A stretch of DNA of 56,390 nucleotides from Amanita rubescens (lineage: Eukaryota; Basidiomycota; Agaricomycetes; Agaricales; Amanitaceae). The stretch covers positions 1 through 56,390 of the forward strand of contig WION01000338.1 in the NCBI GenBank assembly GCA_015039365.1. The letters are read 5' to 3'. Below, one piece after another: positions 1 to 11,895 of the stretch. Every line of letters begins with the position of its first letter. Positions within the stretch are counted from its first letter, which is position 1. Under the pieces are notes generated by a model. The model searched no databases and had not been told where the DNA came from. It worked only from the letters and a program-made list of their open reading frames with translations. A program made the position numbers and the translations under genes.

Positions 1-1589
1 TGTGTTAGGTTAACGTGATGTAGATCAGCGACTTGTCTTCGAGGAAATGTACGAAACGACTGATAGTATGCTGGACTAAATGTTCGGTGGATGTGTAAAC
101 ACAGTCAAATAAATAGAATGATGACATCACGAGTCGCGCAACAGAGGCTCCATGCTCATCTTTCCTTCTCCTCTCATCCCCTTCGTACTACAACTCTCCT
201 CTCATCCCGCTGACCCGGTTACAGCACGACGAGCGCCGACCTCCTCAACTTCAAAACAAGTAAAACTAACTAAAAGGACGTGATAACATGGTGCGTAATG
301 GCGTGATACTTGCAACATGCCTCAAGTCACCCGTCTCACTCTCAGTTGTCTCGCTATCTGCGCTTATGCGCTTATGTGATTACGGCGCCCACCCCCAAGC
401 CATTCCAACACTTCTTATGTGAGTACAGGCTTCACTGCATTTAACAATGCGCATATAGTGATAACTTCGCGCACTTGGTACTAGCGAAACATAATTTCGC
501 TATCAGCCCCGCTTCGATGAGTGCGGGCTTCCACTTCACTGCATTGTCACCTGCTGAATTGTCGAAGATGCATTCCCAACCCTCAGAACATTCACATGCA
601 AGCAGCAACATTCGGGATTGCAGGTAAGTATATCAATCTCATTATATGCGTCGTTTTCACCATTCCTATGCCTCCCGTAATTCCCATCGCTGTCACCGCT
701 TGCAACAACCGTTCGCCATCCCTTGTTTTCACATGCGTTGCAGGAGTTGCTCTCAGCTTTCAAGAACGGCTCTGGTTTCCCGTGCGCTTTACATTCTCAT
801 CAATCGCTATCACTCATTCTGAATCATTATCCCGCTACATCACTATTCTTTGCTCGTACGACGATTTGTATTCCATAAGCAATAAACAGTTAAGACTCCG
901 GTTAGGAGTCCGCTCGACGTGGAACGGCTGGGAACGAGACTATTGATCAACAAGTCCGGACTCCGTAAAACGCGTCTGCTGACTTCTGGCTTTACCAATC
1001 TAGGCGGATTAAATTGGGACTAGGCTTATTTCACCTCGATGACGATCATTGCGCTTGTTTCAAGTTTTTACACCATACGTCCACGATTTGGGTCAAAAAA
1101 CGCTCCACTCGAATCTTGAGAGAATTAGCTCGTGTTGTTCACTCCACCTACTTCCCAAATGATGGTTTAACATTTATTTGGGAGTCGGGAAACTTGGCCA
1201 ATCCTTATGAACATCTATATCTGACACACACTTGATTGTCCACGATTGCCGCAGCTCGTCTGTTCTGTGAAACCCCACGATGAGTTCTTTCCATTTGCCG
1301 CGAAACCCACGCTTATCCGCACGAAGCTCGTGATGTGCGGTAGACAATGGAGCAGCGGGATTCTAAAACGAAAGGACTGGAGCTCGTAGCATGCTATAGT
1401 AAGTATGAGCATCACGGATCTGGGGTGCATTACGTGCCTGCACCCTTCATTCGTTACCTTTAGGTCGCACGTTCGTCCTATTATGATGAGGATACCGAAG
1501 TCAGTATTCTAGATCTTGACTATTACAGTGGGGTGCAGCATCGCCTATCCAGGTCTTGGACGATCGTTAATATCCGACAGGGCCGGAAA
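1..1589. other. Left-edge region without a recognisable gene
   Basis: I see no supported gene here. The longest open frame (521-946, plus) has no recognisable domain, no splice-consistent extension and an arbitrary composition. The stretch 160-240 is pyrimidine-rich (CTCCTCTCATCCC repeats), which is common in fungal promoters, but no coding start follows it convincingly. Confidence 0.5.
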
Positions 1590-2915
1590 GCGTTGGTCCG
1601 CGGACCAATTTTACTTGAAGAAAATCGATTTGGCATACTAGTCAATCCTAGCTGTACCTAGTTTAACAGCCCGACCGTTCGCTGAGACTCGGAGACCTGT
1701 GAGGGAACGACGCCGTTTGTATGGTTTGGAAGCCTGAAGAAATAGGGGGTACGATGGTCTCATGATTCAAATCGATCGCAGGAGCTATCCATTTGTAGGT
1801 GCTGGCGCCAAGTGTGGGCAGAAAAGAGGTAAAGCTAATAATAGTCACGAATGATTCACCGTCATTGGCCAGTGCTTAAGCGCTCTGTGGCGTTATTGTT
1901 CCCATGAACTTCTAAGTCGGTTCATCCCATTCGCCCGGTCAAAACGCGCTCGTCTTTCGTACTGGCCTAGTGTCGTTAGAGCTGGTTTTGAATAGTGGCA
2001 CCGAGATAAGAAATCTAAAAAAGAACTGTTAAACACAAATTAGTAGTTCAAGTTCCTTATGTCATTTTCTCAAGTGTAGTACATTACGAAAATAGTGCTA
2101 CGTACCATCGATAATGACCGGATCGCCAGATGGGTTGGCCTCAAGTGCAAGGCTGGAGGAAATGGTGTCGCGAATTCCAGAGCCTGGGCTTCCTGTTGTT
2201 GATCACATCCTCCGAGTCAGCTCAGCCATGTATCGGCGGAGAGCTTGGCAGGAGCGGCGCGAGAACCAGCAGTGACGGTGACAGTGCGGCGTGACTTCGG
2301 ATATTTCCGAGGCGATTTCCGATCGTCCCGGCATCTGGCCTATTCTTCGCTGGTTTTTTCGGATGGGCTCTCCGTTTGGGATGAGGTGCGCACTGACCCA
2401 CTGCAGTGGGTTCCGTGTCGTTGCTTCACCGCGGCCTTGATCCACGTTCAAATGCAGTAGGTCAGCTGATGATTACGCAGCCCCAACTCCCGAATCGTTC
2501 GGATTTTTCTTGGGTTCTGACAGGGTGAATGAGATGAACTGATATAAATCATGGAAAGTTGGAACCAGCGCTAGTATGTAACAAACGCCACAGGGTGAGG
2601 CTCAAAGCTCAAGCGCTCCGAATCAAGCACTGACGATTGTGGTAGATCATTCATGAATGCATGACTATTGGTATTAGCTTTAACCCTCTTCGCTCGCTTT
2701 TCTGCCCACACTTGACACTTGCACCCACAAAGAGACAGCTTCTGCGATCGATCAGAATCATGAGACCATATTCAAGGCCAGGCTGCTTCTTCAAGCTTCC
2801 AAACCATACGAACGGAGCCTTTCTCTTCAGAGGTCTCAACGGTCCGGGTGTTGAACCGGGTAAATCCCAGGCTATTGACTTCCATTTTCTTCAGGTAGAA
2901 TGGTTAACCACCCTT
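1590..2915. repeat. Diverged long inverted repeat, arms about 350-400 bp, spacer about 560 bp
   Basis: The segment from about 1590 to 1945 aligns with the reverse complement of about 2505 to 2915. Shared blocks in order from the outside: ACCTGAAGAAAAT against ACTTGAAGAAAAT; CCGACCGTTC against CGGACCGTTG; CTTCCAAACCATAC; GATCGAT..AATCATGAGACCAT; TTTCTGCCCACACTTG; CAGTGCTT..AGCGCT; CTGTGGCGTT; and GTTCATCCCATTC against GTTCATCTCATTC. By eye the arms are roughly 70-75% identical, with many transitions. The spacer holds short open frames without recognisable domains. It may be an old TIR-type element or an inverted duplication. No target duplication was found. Confidence 0.7.
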
Positions 2916-3191
2916 CTAGTTCCGCAGAGCAGGCGCTGACAGCTGCAGATGGAGGTAACAGGTTTCGGCATTATTTGTTTCAACAATTTCCGTTCGCAGG
3001 ATGAACTTTGTTATTCGATCTGTTCGCTACTACTTGGGGATGACCGTGGCCGCCATGCTAGGAGTTTAGCTTCAAGGGCAACACGCGCATACATGCTGTT
3101 CAAAACATTTAAAAGGGGAATGCCTCGAGCACATTTGACCCCAGCACATTGCCGCTTTCATCGCATTCGCAACTAGCTACTACTATCAGCC

Positions 3192-3886
3192 ATGTCCACC
3201 ATCAGATCCATCCCCACGTCTGCAAAGGATTTCGAGGCTCAGGTCAAGGCTCTGCTTGCCGACCTTGAAGGTCGCGACCCCAAGGAGATCACCAATGAGG
3301 TCATCGCCCAACACCTCTTCGATAACAGTGACGACACGGTTGAGCCGGGGCCCGAAGGCACCATCCAATTGCTCGCTAATGCCACGTTCTCCGAGGTGAA
3401 AAAACTCACCATCACGAAGAGTGATCCTACTTACGACGGAGTCACTACCGGTACGTGCGAGTACTACTTTGCGTCGAGTTTAAGGCCGGTCATCTAACGA
3501 CACCTGATTCGGATTTGTAGATCAGTGGTTGGGAACCTCCAAGCCCGGTGTCCTAGTAACGGTCCGCAAGCCCGAGGAGACCAAGTTCTTTGCATTGGAC
3601 GGGCTCAAGATTCCCTACGTGCCGCTTGTGAAGTTCCTCGTCATTTTCTTCTACAACGCCAGTGACAAAAAGGCCGCTGTGGTGAGTCTAACCCTTACCA
3701 TACCATTACTGATCTGAATATATTCGCCATTGGCTGTTGCGTTGCCAACAGTATGCTGGTAAGAAGATCTTTAGGCTCTGTTTAAATTGAATCGCTCAAT
3801 AACTAATATACGTTGTCACAGGCAAGGCGATTGCAGATAGCCTTAAATTTACTTTTGGCGAGGGCAAATTCATTTATAGTGTTTGA
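3192..3886 (+). CDS. Small intron-rich gene of unknown function, about 163 aa
   Basis: Proposed exons: 3192-3450, 3521-3681, 3752-3758 and 3822-3886. The introns are 70, 70 and 63 nt with GT..AG ends; the first has a good branch site (CTAACGA) and the third an ACTAAT. The reading frame stays open across all joins: 492 nt, 163 residues plus TGA. The protein begins MSTIRSIPTS, has an acidic, Leu-rich first half (KALLADLEGRDPKEI) and a hydrophobic stretch LVKFLVIFFY before a Lys/Gly-rich end, finishing GKFIYSV. I recognise no domain. The third exon would be only 7 nt. The alternative is one 140-nt intron (3682-3821), which stays open but ends in a less protein-like tail. The gene stands alone beside the kinase cluster. 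Confidence 0.6.
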
Positions 3887-3985
3887 AGGAACATAAAGAT
3901 AGAAATACTGTTGAGATTTTTCGTGTCTGTATGAGCGCCTTAGGTTGTACTTCTATGATATAAAGTGAGACTGCCCAACAGTACA

Positions 3986-4228
3986 TTACGTTAAGATCAT
4001 TCTCCTCATACCCTTCCTCCTCAGTGCCTGTCCCCCTTTCTGCACAACCATGGCCAGCCCATCTAATTCTTCTACTGTAATCCCATCTCGATGCAAGATC
4101 TCCCATTTCGCCTCAAATTGAAATTCGTGTGCGAGATTACGTTGCAGCTGGGCTTGGTCCTCGGCATAGGCGCGTAAGCCTTCAGCTGACTTCTCGATTT
4201 TCTGCATCGCTCCGCGTTGAACTATCAA
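3986..4228 (-). CDS. Possible exon of an unknown minus-strand gene
   Basis: An 80-codon open frame on the minus strand has a protein-like composition: a helical, charged segment (KSAEGLRAYAEDQAQLQRNL), then EAKWEILHRDGITVEELDGLAMVVQKGG. It has no ATG at its upstream end; the first codon in the open frame is TTG. It would therefore be an internal or 3' exon. A GTAAGT lies just upstream, but no partner exon is identifiable, since K0 begins on the opposite strand at 4443. Function unknown. It may be a remnant or a chance frame. Confidence 0.25.
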   Translation of the reverse strand: MIVQRGAMQKIEKSAEGLRAYAEDQAQLQRNLAHEFQFEAKWEILHRDGITVEELDGLAMVVQKGGQALRRKGMRRMILT

Positions 4229-4296
4229 ACGACAACGGCTATTAAGGACTTACGCCCGCATGCGCGGCAATACCCGCAACCACACTTTCTCTGTCG

Positions 4297-4391
4297 GGAT
4301 GAAATATAACAGTAAGGTACATGTAAATGTATTTATCTTTCTGGATGAAATATAGTAGTAGTAAGGTACATGTAAACGTATTTATCTTTTA
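4297..4391. repeat. Two-copy tandem duplication of about 45 bp
   Basis: GATGAAATATA..AGTAAGGTACATGTAAA(T/C)GTATTTATCTTT occurs twice back to back, with a small indel. It lies just upstream of the truncated start of the K0 kinase and may mark the breakpoint where its module exons were lost. Confidence 0.75.
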
Positions 4392-4442
4392 AGAGTCGAC
4401 CTGCATGTTAGCAGTCTTTATTTCTTTCCCTTTGCCACTGAG

Positions 4443-6723
4443 GTGATCGTGCCATCCACCTGGAATGAGATCGCCAACTGCGGCTTTGGGAGCGTTTCCA
4501 CAGGCGAATATCGTGGTGTAGCTGTTGCGCTGAAAGTATTGTTCAAGCCTGATAGGAAGTCTGCTAGTGAACTTGTAGGTTCATCACGTTGGTTGTCGTC
4601 ATTCAATTTGACTTTGGTTTTCCCGTAGCACTATTATCGAGAGCCATTGATGTGGCGATCCCTCAAGCACAAATTCGTTTTACCATTTCTCGGAATCCAT
4701 GAGCCCGGAAGGGAACAGCATCACGGCTGTTCCTGGTCTCGCCATACATGAAGAATGGTACTCTAGGTGAATGGCGGAAGCAAGGAGAGCCACCGGTAAT
4801 CGAGATACAAATGCGTGTATGGTTTTTCACTCCACTCTTTGTTGACACTCACTCCTGTAAAGATGCTGGAAGTTGCTCGAGGCATGGAATACATTCATTC
4901 AGAAGGTGTAGTCCATGGCGAGTCGCGACCTCCACGGGGTACTGTTCTACCACTGGCAGGAACACGTGATATTGAAATGCTGACACTTTTCTTTTTAGGC
5001 CAACGTCCTCCTGGACGACGATCCCCACGCTAAAATCGCCGACTTTGGGCTAACCCGAGTCTCGGGAGCTACAAATACGGGAAACGGCAAATTCTTTCGC
5101 AGCATTGCTGCGCCAGAGTTATGCCAATCAGATGATATCGCAGATCGAACACAACAGTCGGACGTCTTTGCATTTGGATATGAGGTGGGTCATACTAAGT
5201 ACACTCGGGCGCTCTTTCTGAATTGCCTAGATCCATTATGGCCGGTTTGTGAATCGCAAACATCCGCTCCCGTTTTGGGGAATATATGAACACAAAGATG
5301 GCGCAATTTCACAGTTCTTCTTCGTCTCTCCGTACATGAAGAACGGGACTCTAGCCAGATGGCGGAAGCAAGAAAATCCATCGATGGATGAGATAACGAA
5401 ACGTGTACGTCGTTATCTATTTCTTTCCTTTGTATTTTACCGAACACTCGCACGATCTAAAGATTTTGGGAGTTTTCCAAGGCATGGAATATATTCATTC
5501 GGTAGGCGCAGTTCATGGCGATCTCCGCGGGGTATTTTTTCAAAAGACACGATATTTCGCAATACTGACTCTTCTCTTCAGGAGAATGTTCTCTTGGATG
5601 ATGACCTTCACGTTCAAATCGCAGACTCTGAATTAATCCGCCTCACAGAAGCTACAAATACGCGGTCTGGAGCGCTACACCTGAACTTTGCGGCACCAGA
5701 GTTATTCGGAATCTCCGAGGATGACGACGATCCGTCCGACGACCCGCCTCCCAGGACGCAAATGTCGGATGTCTACGCATTTGGATGCCTTTTTTATGAA
5801 GTGCGTCATAACAAATATGCTGATCCTCCATCAATGCTAACTTGCCTTCTAGATCTACTATGATAGTATACCTTTTGGCGGAAAATCGGACATGCAGATC
5901 TTGACCCTCGTCTCTCGAGGGGTACTTCCACCTCGGCTGCCAGAGCAGACATTGAGCGATGAGGCATGGGACCTGATTCAGCGCTGTTGGGTGAGAGAAC
6001 CTTTAAAACGGCCAACGATGAAGGAAGTTACAGCAAGCATGCCCGTTGAGATACTGCAAGAAGCACTGTCGCCCTCACCAACACCCAGTAGCACAGTGCG
6101 CAAGCTGAATTTTTACTAATATTTTTGCTAATATTTTATCTATTAGCTTTCTCTATCGACTGTAAGTTATTTTCCTCTTGCGCCGTCAAACTCTCAGAAA
6201 ATATCTCACTATGCGCCGCACAGACGTCCCGAAAACGACAACGAGCATATTACATTGACGTGCGTATTCCTTTTGTTCAAATTAGGATACCTACTAAACC
6301 AGATCATTTTAGGAATCAGACGACAACAGTGCAGACTCAGAATTTTCTAATAGCGATTCGCTTTCAAAGCAGCAGCAAAATGAACATGGTTTAGATAGGC
6401 CGTTGATCCACGCTCAACAATCGGGCTATCAGTGGGATCATAGTGTATTGTCATTTGTTATCCCAAGTTCGCAGGTACGCTGAGAAGGGTTCTTTCATGA
6501 AAATTCTTTCGCTAAAATTTTTGACCAGCCTTGCCACAAATCCGTGAGCGTTTCTTTTTATAGGCACCGTTCAAGCTTACGAACGGCAACTTACTGGTGT
6601 GTTCCTGATGCCAAAGCAGCTTGGTGAAAAACGAAGACGTATCGTAAGACTTTTCTGCGGCCGTTTGAGAAATACTGAACAAGATTGCTGTAGGACAGCG
6701 ACGATAACCTCCGTTCCCATTGA
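4443..6723 (+). pseudogene. K0: chimeric double-kinase pseudogene
   Basis: Two partial kinase domains are joined. The first (4443-5238) keeps the Gly loop (CGFGSV), the VALK lysine, DFG and APE. It has a frameshift near 4710, shown because SPYMKNGTL is only readable in another frame, and a disrupted catalytic loop (HGESRPP instead of HGDLRG). It stops at subdomain IX and runs in frame, through the usual exon join, into the second domain (from about 5239: NRKHPLPFWGIY), which lacks its N-lobe start. The second has HGDLRG and APE but DSE in place of DFG, and a full C-lobe exon from 5853. The tail exons are conserved: SRKRQR, an expanded acidic exon, GEKRRRI, and a last exon ending at TGA 6721-6723. 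There are no N-terminal modules. It looks like a product of unequal recombination between two copies. Confidence 0.75.
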
Positions 6724-7908
6724 GCCTTGCAGGTGTTTATTAGGTCTGGCGGTTGAATTCTGTAAGATAGATGTTGAATGCGGGCGTGGCAAAGGTGAAA
6801 TAACATTTCAAGTACTGGTACTTGTTCTTTATGACGCGCGAGGGGGAGTATAAAGTCCCGGAGGAGATGAATGACATGCCGTTGCGTTCATATAGAGGTC
6901 TTGGTTTCTGCGGAAATCTTGAGGCTTGGATCGATAAGTGAAAAGCGAGGAGGTCGAGCATGGTGAGTGACAAGAAGCTTTGCGAGACGAGAGGCAGAGC
7001 ATACATAATGAATAAACGCGATTGAGTGGGGCAAACACGGAGATGGGGAGCGTTGCTTCTTCGAGAAACCTGGCGGAGCCACGTTAGCACCGTTAACACT
7101 CGTACGAATTGCTAAATGGAAACTCACCAATGTTCTTCTCCAAATGCAAGGATTACACGCGTTATTCGCACCCCTTCTCTATGATACACCTCATGGTCGA
7201 ACCGTGACTCGAAGAGGAATGTGATCGCCGTGAAATAGATAGTTTACAACGTTTCTACGTCATATTTACGCATTTACAATAGTGATGAAGGAAGACAAGC
7301 GGGACGCACTGAGGGTGATGGAACCAGGACACGTGGTGATTGACTCCGGATCTGTTTGAGATACGCGCCCAAGCACCGATCAAGCAGCAGGTCCTGGTGA
7401 GAGTCAAGGGTTTGGTTGTACTGCACAAGACCGTAAGGGAGCGTTGGAGAATGACGGAATGGCGGGGCTGCGCATTGGAAGACATGAGAATGGGAGAGTT
7501 GAACCGGGAGGAGATAAATGAACTTTGAATGTGCCAAGAGTAAAGGCCGTAGTGATCGGGCGACGTGCCAGTGCAGTGACGTGGCGGTGCAACAGTGTCC
7601 CTGCGTCTTGCGTCATCGATCATTCATCTGCATCAACAGCAGTGCCAGTAAACATACTTTATCGTCTACAAAAGGGCACACACTCAACGGCTGGTATTTA
7701 TACGATGACTCATGAGGGAAACACGAGTTTAGGTGTCAGGTGGGAAAGGTGAAAAGAAAGGAAGGCACAGTCAAGCGCTGGTACGTGCTTCACAGCTTTC
7801 TCCTGCCACGTTCCTAGCACGCCAATAGCTTCGCTGCACTTACGGCCCAATCCGATCCTGTAAAGTCAAATAGAAGTGGGTAGCTGTCGCGGAGAAGGGT
7901 GCAACATC
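6724..7908. other. Intergenic spacer K0-K1 with duplicated locus sequence
   Basis: No gene is supported. Parts recur upstream of other kinase copies: the block around 6860-7140 (with CTTCGAGAAACCTGGC) matches blocks near 12500, 17660, 37510 and 43700. The block 7270-7600 (GAAGGAAGACAAGCGGGACGCACT...) matches 17890-18060, 37760-38060 and 38230-38640. A TATTTATA motif at 7696-7703 lies about 205 bp before the K1 start codon. Confidence 0.6.
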
Positions 7909-10900
7909 ATGTCGCATGCAGTTGCTGCGACCGGAGATGATACCTTTCCTTTTCTCCTTTTTACGCTCAGCATTAAGAAGGTGCGCAACGATATTTTAGA
8001 CCCGGAATTCACTCTACTCAAGGGCAATAGTCCGAATTTCTTCTAAGCGCATTGACCATCAACCTCATGAACGAGATTCTATCCAGGGAACACTACATCA
8101 ACATTGCGGCGCGGCTGGACCACGCCTCAGATGCCGAAAATCTAGTGGATTTCATATATCATTTCCTTCATTATTATTCCCAATCAAATCAGGATCCAGA
8201 CATCGTAGACATGAAGAGGCGAGCAAGACGATTTATGCTGGCGGTTATCTCAAGGAGGCATGGCCTCCCGCTGTCCCTCATTCCGTATGATCCTGACAGC
8301 TATATCTTCCCATTACTCCTCTCTATACTCAACAATAAGGTGCGCCGCATTTAAAACCAGAACGTGCCTTACTGAAGAGCTAACAGCCCAAACCTCCCAT
8401 TACGTCCCTTGTAAACAAAATGACAATCAACCTTATGACCGAAATTCTATCCAGGGAAGACCACACCGCCCTCGTCGCGCAAGTAGATCAAACCTCGAAC
8501 GCCAAGAATCTGTTAGATTTCATACCGCATGTGCTTCATTATTATTCCGAGTTATCGGACTACGGTTCTTTCACCATAGACATGAACAGACGAGCAAAAC
8601 GATTTATGTTGAGATTGATCGAAAAGATGCACGGTGAACCACCATCCAATGTTCCGTATGGCACGCTCCTACTGCTTCTACATGTACTTAACAATAAGGA
8701 GGTGCGCGGTTTTCAAATACAGATTGTACTCTGGTGCTTAGGAGCCATTAGCGCGAATCATCTAACGCATTGGCGACCGAGCTTATGAACGAGATTCTAT
8801 CGAGGGAGGACTACATTACCCTCGCTGGACAGATAAATCAAGTCTCGGACGCCAAGAATCTATTGAATTTCACACCGCGTATACTTCGTTATTATCCCTC
8901 ACCAACCACCGTAGACGTGAACAGACGAGCAAGACAATTTATGTTGGCAGTCATCTCGAAGATGAACGGTGAACCACCATCCATGATGTACGACCCTCAC
9001 GCCAATGCGCTTCAACTGCTCCTCTATATGCTCAACAACAAGGAGGTACGATCTATTCCAAACACAAAATGCACTCTGCTTAAAATCCCGGACAGCCTGG
9101 ATCACCTATTGAGGCAAATTCGCTAACGGTCGACCTTATGAGCGAAATTCTATCAAAGGACGACTGCATCGATCTCGCAGCACGGCTAAACCGTGAATCA
9201 AAGACCGAGAAGCTCTTGGAGTTCATACCGTATATGCTCTATGGTTACTCCTCATCAGGACGGGATTTTTCCGCTTCCACGGACAAGAAGCGACGAGCCC
9301 AACGATTTATGCTGGAACTTATCTCAAAGACGCAGGGTGTACGACTGCCCAGCCTCATACCACGCGATCCCGACAGCTATATCCTCCCATTGCTCCTGTA
9401 TTTCCTCAACAATAGTAAGAAGGTGCGCAATGTATTAAACACTGAATTCGCTCTGCTTCCAAAGAGACATCATTAGCCTGGATCACCTAGCGAAGACTTG
9501 TTCAAGTTGTTGACCGACCTTGTGCGCAAGATGCTATTAAGGGACGACCACGTCAGCCTAGTAGCACGGCTAGACCATACTTCCGATGCCGAAGCTTTAT
9601 TGAATTCGATGCTTAATCTACTTACCCATTTCGCATCCAAGTCGAACCCGGGTCCAGACGCTGTTGATATCGCCCGACGAGCGAGACGGCTTATCTTGGA
9701 AATCGTCGTATCCAAATTGTGGCGCGGTATACCGCTGTCCAATCATCGATACCTTGCTCAAAGCGGCGCGTTTCCATTTCTTCTCTTTTTACTCGACCAA
9801 GGATCAGCGTCACTCGTTGCGAATCCAGTGACGGTCAACCTCGTAAGCGAGATTTTATCTAGGGAAGACTACGTCAAATTCGCCACGTTGATAAACAAAC
9901 CATCGAGGGCCAAGAGATTATTGGATCTCTTACTCGATATGCTTTATAATCATTCCCCATCGTATCGGGACTCTACTGTGGATATTTCCTGGCGTGCAAG
10001 ACGGTTTATGCTTAAAGTCATCTCAAAAACGCCTGTCATACCGCCCTCTTTGATCGTGACTGGTGTCAAAATACCGGCCGAGCGTGATTACGTTGGTAGC
10101 GGTTCTTGTGGCCGTGTTTTCAAGGGCAAACTACACGGCGGAGTTGTCGCACTGAAAGTGCTACGCGGGTCTGGTGACAAAGGGGTACGTCTCCTCATCA
10201 TGTTATCGTTGTCGCGTGGTTGTAGAGTCGTGACAGGAGTTCTGCCATGAGGCATTGATGTGGCGATCTCTCAAGCACAAGTTCGTACTACCGTTTTTAG
10301 GTGTCCATAAAATCGAAGACCCAGAAGAACCACAATTCTGCCTCGTTTCTCCGTACATGAAGAATGGTACTCTATCCCGGTGGAGGACGGAAGCAAATCC
10401 GCCGGTAGCCCAGCTTGAAGAACGGGTAGGCCTTCACCTTGTTCTTCCTTTTCTTTAGTCTAACCAAGGCATTGACGGAAGATGTTTGAAGTTGCACAAG
10501 CCATGGAATACATTCATTCTGAAGGCGTAGTTCATGGAGATCTCCACGGGGTATTCTACATTAAGCACACGATGTTGCAATCCTGACACTTCTCCTCAGG
10601 GGAATGTCCTCTTAGATGACGATCTTCATGCGCAAATCGCTGACTTTGGATTCACAGAAGGTACAAATATCCGATCTGGAGCGCTACATCTCAATTTTTA
10701 TGCAACCCTAGTGTTATTTGGACAGTCAGAGGATGCCGAAGGTTCATGCGATGACACTCAAATGTCGGATGTCAGTGCATTTGGACATCTTTATCATGAA
10801 GTATGTCATACTACTAATATAAAACACAATGATAACACTTGCTGAATTGCCTAGATACGCTTTGATAGTGCAGTACCTTTTCAAGCCGGTAAATCGGATT

Positions 10901-11641
10901 TACGGACTCTCGTCTCTCGAGGTGTACTTGTCACCTCGGCTAGAAGAGCATTCATTGAGTGAAGAGACATGGGATGTGATTCAGCGGTGTTTGGCGAAGG
11001 AACCGTCGGAGCGGCCAACAATGCAGGATGTGTGGAAAGCATGGATGGCTATGTCACGGTATGGGTCTCCCGGAGCAGTATCTATCCGGCGACAACCGCG
11101 AGCATCACCATTACCCTCATCAACATCCAGTGTTTATGGTGCGCGGGCCGTTTGAAAAAAAAAACGATTTCACTAGTAACGGTTTTGATTGTCTATCAGC
11201 CTCTCCGGCCAACGGTGAGCCTTTCATTTTGCGAGTCACTGGTGCCGTTTCAAGTCTCTTATATCTAATACACCACACCACACATTTCAGAAACGAAAAC
11301 GAGGTAAAACGCGTAAGCACTCTTTTCGCTTGAGTTGGCATACTTAGTAACAAGGTCACTGCAGGAATCTTACGATGACGTTGCATCAAAATCTGGCACT
11401 ACTTTATCAGTACGCTCATAAGTTCATCTATGATCTGTGAACAGTTTTCTTTTAACTATTGTTCTCGACTATTATCAGTCATCAACTGTGAGCGTTTTCC
11501 TTTTGCTGTATCGTTCAAGCTACAATAACAATTTCCTTCATTAGCACGGCCGAAAACGAAGACATCGTGTAAGAACTTTCTTGTAAGCTTCTGGGAATGG
11601 GATGCTAAGCGTGATTGCTGTAGGTTTCCGAAAGAGAATGA
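7909..11641 (+). pseudogene. K1: six-module TKL-like kinase with a C-lobe frameshift
   Basis: Proposed exons: 7909-7980, 8031-8339, 8387-8701, 8752-9045, 9096-9422, 9477-10184, 10237-10425, 10482-10550, 10600-10800, then from 10855. All joins are phase 0. Exon 1 is the half-module leader (DDTFPFLLFTLS). Four one-exon modules follow. Exon 6 holds modules five and six plus the Gly loop (GSGSCGRVFKG) and VALK without the usual intron, so one intron seems lost. The catalytic loop is HGDLHG and DFG is present, but the activation segment is eroded: APELFG has become ATLVLFG. In the C-lobe exon an extra base near 10930 (CTTGTCACC against CTTCCACC) brings TGA at 10960-10962, after about 863 codons. 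Downstream homology and the tail exons (KRKR; HGRKRRHR) persist to TGA 11639-11641. Probably a decaying gene. Confidence 0.8.
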
Positions 11642-11699
11642 AGTCTCGTGCAGCAATTGATTTTCTAGGCGCGTATAAATGATGACTCTAGTTCATAGA

Positions 11700-11895
11700 G
11701 GAAATGATCATCATGAGCTCGTTTCGGGCAGGCAGGACATAAAGATCATGACACTCGTTTCACGAGGCGTGCTTCCACCTCAAGCTGCGATTGAAATTTG
11801 GCATGGAACATGATTCAGTGTCGCTGGAGGAGGAAAGCATCCAATCGACGAAGAGTAAAAGATGTCGCGGAAAGCGTTAGGGCGTGTGTCGGGGT
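11700..11895 (+). pseudogene. Kinase C-lobe fragment
   Basis: The translation around 11735-11775 reads (I)KIMTLVSRGVLPPQ. It matches the start of subdomain X in the K genes (LQILTLVSRGVLPPRL), followed by a degraded WxxIQ..W....R segment with stops. It is a third-hand remnant lying immediately after the K1 tail, and supports repeated duplication and decay at this locus. Confidence 0.6.

Noticed and set aside
521..946. 141-codon plus-strand frame
   Set aside because: No domain, no consistent splice context and no paralogue; likely chance.
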